A stretch of 64,000 nt of DNA. Source: Anaeramoeba flamelloides. Lineage: Eukaryota > Metamonada > Anaeramoebidae. Below the pieces are notes generated by a model, which worked only from the letters and a program-made list of their open reading frames with translations, was not told the origin of the DNA and did not search any database. The position numbers and the translations under genes were made by a program. Location of the stretch: contig JANTQA010000047.1 of NCBI GenBank assembly GCA_027625915.1, positions 7,254,001 to 7,318,000 on the forward strand. Direction: 5' to 3'. Numbering within the stretch: the first letter of the stretch is position 1; each line of letters begins with the position of its first letter. This document shows positions 59,628 to 64,000 of the stretch, in pieces.

Positions 59628-59736
59628 ACTTTTTTCTGGAATGACAAGTCGAAGACTGATCATCTGATAAACCAATTCGTCTCCATGAAGCACTAATACA
59701 ACATGGTCTTTTTTTTCAATTTCAGAAATTGCAAAC
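59628..59736 (-). CDS. Unassigned coding exon, minus strand
   Basis: Between a TTAAG acceptor and an AGT/GTAACA donor the minus strand is open and reads FAISEIEKKDHVVLVLHGDE then LVYQMISLRLVIPEKS. Base composition and residue pattern are protein-like. It may be a later exon of the gene that starts at 60430. A phase-0 CTTTGCAG acceptor near 59448 would add only ISK-stop. Between this exon and 60049, a further stretch at about 59880-59935 (ECRLCGFHVNYSVCVQ or VNVVYVDFMLTIQFVYK, by frame) may be another exon. No family recognised. Confidence 0.4.
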
Positions 59737-60048
59737 CTTAATATGAAATAATTTCAATAGTAATTTCTTTTTTCAAGGTTTTTCTTTTTTCCATTCTTTT
59801 CATTTGAATTTACACGCTATTCCCCAAAGAATAAAAATCAAAAATACAAAGATACACCTTGTACACAAACTGAATAGTTAACATGAAATCCACATAGACG
59901 ACATTCACCTTAAAGCACTACTGTCGGTATAAAAGGAAAAAGTAAGGATTTTTACATTTTTTTTTATTTTCACTTTTTTGTAAAGTTCTTTTCCAATTTT
60001 TTTCAAAAAAAAATTGGAAAAAAATAAAAACAAATAAAGAAAAAAATT

Positions 60049-60430
60049 TCATTGAAAGATCTCAATGACAAAACAAAATTTACTTGGAATGGAATAATAA
60101 ACCCTTGAAATTCCAAGTAAATTAGATCTTGAGCCAGACAATAAAAAATAGTATTTTTCCACACTTTTGTTCTTTGATTTTTTTCGATTTATTTTTGATA
60201 CGTAATTGTTTTTGAATTTTGTTTTATTGCAAGGCCTATAGTTGCTTAACACATTCGTGTCATTCAATTCAGTTGCCAAAAAAAATTTGTTCTTTATTTT
60301 TTCATTTATGAATTAAAATTTATTTCTTTCTTTTCTTTTCTTTTCTTTTTGAAAAAATTACAACTTGCGTTTTGTTGCGTTTGAAAAATTCTTCCATTCG
60401 TAAATCTTGCAATGATGAATTGTTTCCCAT
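60049..60430 (-). CDS. 5' part of an unassigned spliced gene with a myristoylation-type start
   Basis: Exon 1 (60430-60362) encodes MGNNSSLQDLRMEEFFKRNK then TQV, followed by a GTAATT donor. Exon 2 starts at 60291 after ATAAAG, in matching phase 0, and reads NKFFLATELNDTNVLSNYRP then CNKTKFKNNYVSKINRKK. It is open to a stop at 60049, although the true exon may end earlier, for example at a GTATCA near 60208. Gly2 and Ser6 fit N-myristoylation. I recognise no family. An 11-bp palindrome (TTACTTGGAAT/ATTCCAAGTAA) lies in the last part at 60081-60121. The gene is divergent from the BTB gene 226 bp away. Confidence 0.5.
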
Positions 60431-60656
60431 TAGTAACACCCCTCTTTAAGTCTCCGAACATTTGAACCATTTGCTTCGTAACATAGATTACTGTTTTTTT
60501 ATATTTGAAAAACGACTTTTAATAAAAAATGAATTTTCTAAATCCGGATTTTTCTTTTTATACTCAAAATACCCCTTTAAGATTTGAATATGATTATTTT
60601 CTCATTTTTTCTGTTTTTGTGTTCAAAACATTTGTTTTTTCTCATTTATACCAATT
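60431..60656. promoter_or_regulatory. Divergent promoter between the unassigned gene and the BTB gene
   Basis: A gap of 226 bp separates two outward-facing ATGs. It ends in a T/C-rich leader before 60657. No specific motif identified. Confidence 0.35.
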
Positions 60657-61298
60657 ATGGAACTGAATTTTCATAAGCCAATTCTTATTGCACGCTGTAG
60701 CCAATATTATCTTATTCCTGATTTAATTTCTACGCTTTCAAAGCGTGCGAAGGATGCCTTTATTTTTTATCTCTATACAGATCTCTATATCGATCACGAG
60801 CTTCAAGAAGAAGACAAAAAACAGTTAACGACAGTCTCACAAGAACTGGAACTTGGAGAACTCATGAAGTTGATTGATGGGGAAGTTGCAGAAAAAACCC
60901 TTTCAAAAGATCTTGAACGAATTTTTGATGAACAAATTGAATGTGATTTCCAAATTATCAAAGACAAGAAAAGCCTTGGGTGTCACAAATGTATCCTTGC
61001 ATCTCGTTCCAAATATTTTTTTAAATTGTTTGAAAACGATCCTAATTGCACATCTCTTACAGACACATCCTCTCGCTCCTATAATACACTATTCAATTTT
61101 ATAAAATACTTTTATTCAGATTCGTGTGATCAAATTGATACCGAGATCGCAAAAGAACTACTTGGCACTTATAATGAATATGGACTTAAAAGTAGGAATT
61201 TAGAAATCTTTTGTATGAGTTTGCTTGAACAAAATGGGATAATGTTTGAAATGCCAAAAAAGCTTGAAGAAAAAGAAAAAGAAAAAGAAAAAAATTAA
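60657..61298 (+). CDS. BTB/POZ-domain protein
   Basis: 213 residues, one exon. Residues of about 100-190 form a BTB/POZ domain: IECDFQIIKDKKSLGCHKCI then LASRSKYFFKLFEND, 'YNTLFNFIKYFYSDSCDQID' and 'ELLGTYNEYGLKSRNLEIFC'. BTB domains dimerise and often recruit cullin-3 ligases. The first 75 residues (NFHKPILIARCSQYYLIPDL, FIFYLYTDLYID, ELMKLIDGE) look like the later part of another BTB without its opening strands. This is therefore either a degenerate tandem pair, or an exon upstream supplies the start. The C terminus is a Lys/Glu run. The ATG follows a T/C-rich leader and the stop is TAA. Confidence 0.75.
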   Translation: MELNFHKPILIARCSQYYLIPDLISTLSKRAKDAFIFYLYTDLYIDHELQEEDKKQLTTVSQELELGELMKLIDGEVAEKTLSKDLERIFDEQIECDFQIIKDKKSLGCHKCILASRSKYFFKLFENDPNCTSLTDTSSRSYNTLFNFIKYFYSDSCDQIDTEIAKELLGTYNEYGLKSRNLEIFCMSLLEQNGIMFEMPKKLEEKEKEKEKN

Positions 61299-62622
61299 TT
61301 GTTTCCTCACCTAAACTTTCTGAAAAAACTCAAAGATTGTGTTTCACAATAGTGCCAAATTTAATATAAATAATATTGTGGGACAATATAATCCTCAAAA
61401 TAATTTCTTAGAATCGCTTTATTGAAAAATAGAATTGAAAATTTTGATATTGAAATAAACTAAGAATTAAGTTATTATTATGAATATTTGACAACAAAAT
61501 AACCAACACTGAATCATTTTCAATTTTTAAAGTTATTCTATTTTTGTTTGTTGTAAGTACTGCATTTTTTCATGCTCTCTCTTCGATATAAAAAAAAAAA
61601 GAATTTTTTTGGGGTTTAAAAGTTGATTAAAGTAAATACCCAATTAATTTTCCTTCTATTCAACCATGAGATATTAAATTCGATAGACACTAAACCAAAC
61701 TATTTAATTAAATTTTCTCTTGTAATAAAACTTGATCAGAGAAAAAAAAACTTGATGATAAACTCTTTTTCAAATAAAAGGGCACAAAAAATTTTCAAGA
61801 ATTATTCATAAATGAATCAAATTAATTGTAGTATCATTCTAAAATCTAAGAAACGCTTTAAAACATAAAAAAACACTCAACCGAATCTTTAAAACTCATT
61901 AAAACAAAACAATAAAAATTAAAATTCAATATTTTAAAAATTGGTGTGCCCTTTTATTTGAAATGAGAAATCTCGTTTTGTAAATTGTAATGAAAAAAAT
62001 TATAAACGTAATAAAAACCTTTGAACAAGGCGAATTGGGGAAAAGTTCTCAACATTTTATTGATAATTCTTTACATATCAAACTTTTGTTCTTTAAAGTC
62101 TCATATTCCAGATAAAGCCACAATTCATCTGGTATTTTGTTGGAATGTTTTTTCTTTATTTCTCTTTTCTTTGTTCCATGCATCAATCGAATAATGGCCT
62201 TTCTTAATTCCTATTTCTAGCTCATTCGAAATCAAACTTAAATTGTTTCCATTTATACACAGGTAGATTATTTCCAAATTGGTTTCTTCTTATCTTGCTT
62301 TTTCATTTTCCAGCTGTTCAATATCCAAAAATAAAAAAAGCAAAAAAGCAAAAAATGAAAAAATGAAAAAATGAAAAAATGAATAATTCAAATGAAAATC
62401 ACCAATAAGGAATTATCTTATTAACAATCAAATTCGATGGTATTGACGATTTGAGAGGTGTGCCCTTTTGTTTGAAAAATAGTTTAGTTATCTAAGTGAC
62501 TAGGCTTTTTTTAAAAAAAGTTATTGATTTACTAGAATTTAAGGTATAAAATAATGATACAGAAGACTCAAAAAATCTATTGAAAAGAATATTGAATACT
62601 AAATTATTGGATTTTTACTTAA

Positions 62623-62795
62623 GGGACTAATCCCTATTAATTTTTTTTACCTAAATTTAATCGAGATTGAGAAATTTTTTGTCAATTACTTTTATTTGAA
62701 AACCCCATGGTTTATTGTCAATATTAAACATATTTATAGATAAACAATCCTTATTTAGAAATTCGGTTATAAAAAAAATAATCGAGACTAGTACC
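62623..62795. mobile_element. TTAA-targeted MITE (family M2), copy 3
   Basis: TTAA/GGGACTAATCCC...GAGACTAGTACC/TTAA, 173 bp with TTAA on both sides. Collinear with the reverse complement of copy 2 throughout (TTTAATCGAGATTGAGAAA, AATTACTT, TTTGAAAACCC, CAATATTAAAC). Confidence 0.85.
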
Positions 62796-62819
62796 TTAAG
62801 GGGTTCGCTTCTAACGAGG

Positions 62820-63000
62820 AGAAGCCAAATATCAAAGTCTGTTGTTATAAGGACTAACCACATTAGTGTAAAATGATTCAAATATCTCTAAAAAAGAGAA
62901 TAGTTAAGGGATTAGAGTCAACCAATGAGAAGTCAAAGATCAAAGTATGTTGTTATAGGGCCTAACTACCTTAGTCCTACCTGGTTCAAATGTCTCTATA
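62820..63000. repeat. Two-unit tandem duplication, period about 95-100 bp
   Basis: GAAGCCAAATATCAAAGTCT and later GAAGTCAAAGATCAAAGTAT, each followed by GTTGTTATARGG, CTAAC, TTAGT and a TTCAAAT-TCTCTA motif. Confidence 0.7.
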
Positions 63001-63019
63001 AAATGGATTAGTCAAGTAG

Positions 63020-64000
63020 TATTATTTGTTTATCTCATCAATTAAAAATGATCTATGTATCAGTAAAAAACCCAACAATTCCATAAAAAAGCTACATTTA
63101 GCCATAGATTTAAAGGTTGAATTATCAATTTTCAGACTCAAATCTTACAAAATATCTTTCTTAAATTTGTGGTGAAATGTAGATTAATTGCTAAAAAATT
63201 AAATCAAAAACCAATAGATTTTTTTGAAAAATTATTTCAGAAATCATGGAAATATATTGATGTTACAAAAAGCTTTATCAAAAGGAAACAAATATAATTA
63301 TTATTTGGGTTTTTGATACTGATAATTATTGAGTTAATCGTTGAAATTAAAAATTGAAAAAATAGTTACTTTTGCAAGTTCTAAAGATGAATTTTTAATT
63401 ACTCACTACTGTAAGGTTATTATCTGGGTTTCTATTTTTACTTTATGAAAAGGTATTAAAAAAAATTTCCAAAATGAAATATTTTTAATAGTGATCATTA
63501 GTAAAAAAATGAAAGAATTTATTGTATAATAAGATTTATAACTGATTTTTTAGAATTATTTGAACTATTTGTCGAATTTAACACGAATACAGTTTTCATC
63601 CAATTGCAATATACTTTAATTATAGAGAAATTTATGGTGATAATAATACCTTTAGAACTATTATTTGTTGATCTCATCAATTAAAAATGTTCTATGTATT
63701 AGTAAAAAACTCAACAATTCGAGAAAAAAATCTATCGTTCACAAAAAAATTTAAGGTTGAATTTCAATATTCAGACTACAAAGTTGTAAAATATCTTTCT
63801 TAAATTTGTGGCGAAATGTAGATTAGTTACTAAAAAATTAATTGTTTTTAAAAAATCAATATTTAAAGAAAATAGAGTTTTTTAACAAATTATTTCTGAA
63901 ATATTGAAAACATATTGATGTTAAATTATCTTTATCAATAGGAAACAGATATAATCAGTTTTTGGGTTTTTTATGTTAATGATTATTGAGTTTATCTTTG
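63020..64000. repeat. Direct repeat, period about 640 bp, running off the window
   Basis: Unit 1 from about 63020 and unit 2 from about 63660 share TATTTGTT-ATCTCATCAATT, AAAATATCTTTCTTAAATTT, GTGG-GAAATGTAGATTA and TATTGATGTTA, with a closing GATAATTATTGAGTT motif. Identity is high but not perfect. At least two units are visible, and the array probably continues. Confidence 0.75.

Larger units (their letters stand above)
61299..64000. other. AT-rich end region with MITE and tandem repeats
   Basis: No gene supported. It contains the M2 copy (62623-62795), a two-unit tandem duplication (62820-63000) and the 0.64-kb direct repeat to the window edge. Confidence 0.5.

Overview
The window looks like nuclear DNA of a free-living AT-rich unicellular eukaryote. 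It carries spliced genes, the standard genetic code, eukaryotic trafficking, proteasome and ribosome genes, and long homopolymer and charged low-complexity tracts inside proteins. The style (poly-Lys/Glu/Asn/Ser tracts, AAT microsatellite, A/T-rich introns) suits an amoeboid protist such as an anaeramoebid or an amoebozoan. I cannot fix the species from sequence alone. Every gene with a confident 3' end stops with TAA. Introns are GT-AG, and many acceptors are bare A-runs ending in AAAAG.

Layout. 0-3.5 kb: MON1 (minus) back to back with an LC8-type dynein light chain (plus). 8.1-10.8 kb: a MARK/PAR-1-type kinase (plus, three exons). 13.0-13.5 kb: a BET1-type SNARE (minus, two exons) that is too finely split to show as a long ORF. 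16.9-18.2 kb: proteasome lid subunit RPN12 (minus, three exons). 18.4-24.6 kb: repeats (decayed LINE pieces and a large foldback). 25.5-26.4 kb: a Ras-family GTPase (plus, three exons) with a C-terminal polybasic-CAAX tail. 26.4-30.9 kb: AT-rich DNA with an (AAT)n tract. 30.9-31.5 kb: ribosomal protein eS27 (minus). 36.0-43.2 kb: one PX-BAR sorting nexin (minus) whose second intron is about 5 kb and full of mobile-element debris. 43.2-50.9 kb: a dense mobile-element region containing a multi-level nest of small DNA transposons. 50.9-55.3 kb: an intronless alpha-2-macroglobulin-like protein of 1476 residues with a CxEQ thioester motif and, unusually, a myristoylation-type N terminus instead of a signal peptide. 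55.3-59.4 kb: more repeats. 59.4-61.3 kb: an unassigned spliced minus-strand gene divergent from a BTB-domain gene. 61.3-64 kb: a DNA element and a tandem repeat of about 0.64 kb that runs off the end.

Several of the genes belong to endomembrane traffic: MON1 (Rab7 activation), the SNX-BAR (retromer-type recycling), BET1 (ER-Golgi fusion), plus LC8 and Ras. They sit in separate transcription units and nothing suggests an operon. The most novel parts are (1) the intracellular-looking bacterial-type alpha-2-macroglobulin, (2) several apparently undescribed non-autonomous DNA transposon families with clean terminal inverted repeats and TA, TTAA or TAA targets, and (3) the nest at 47.3-49.8 kb, whose order of insertion can be read directly.
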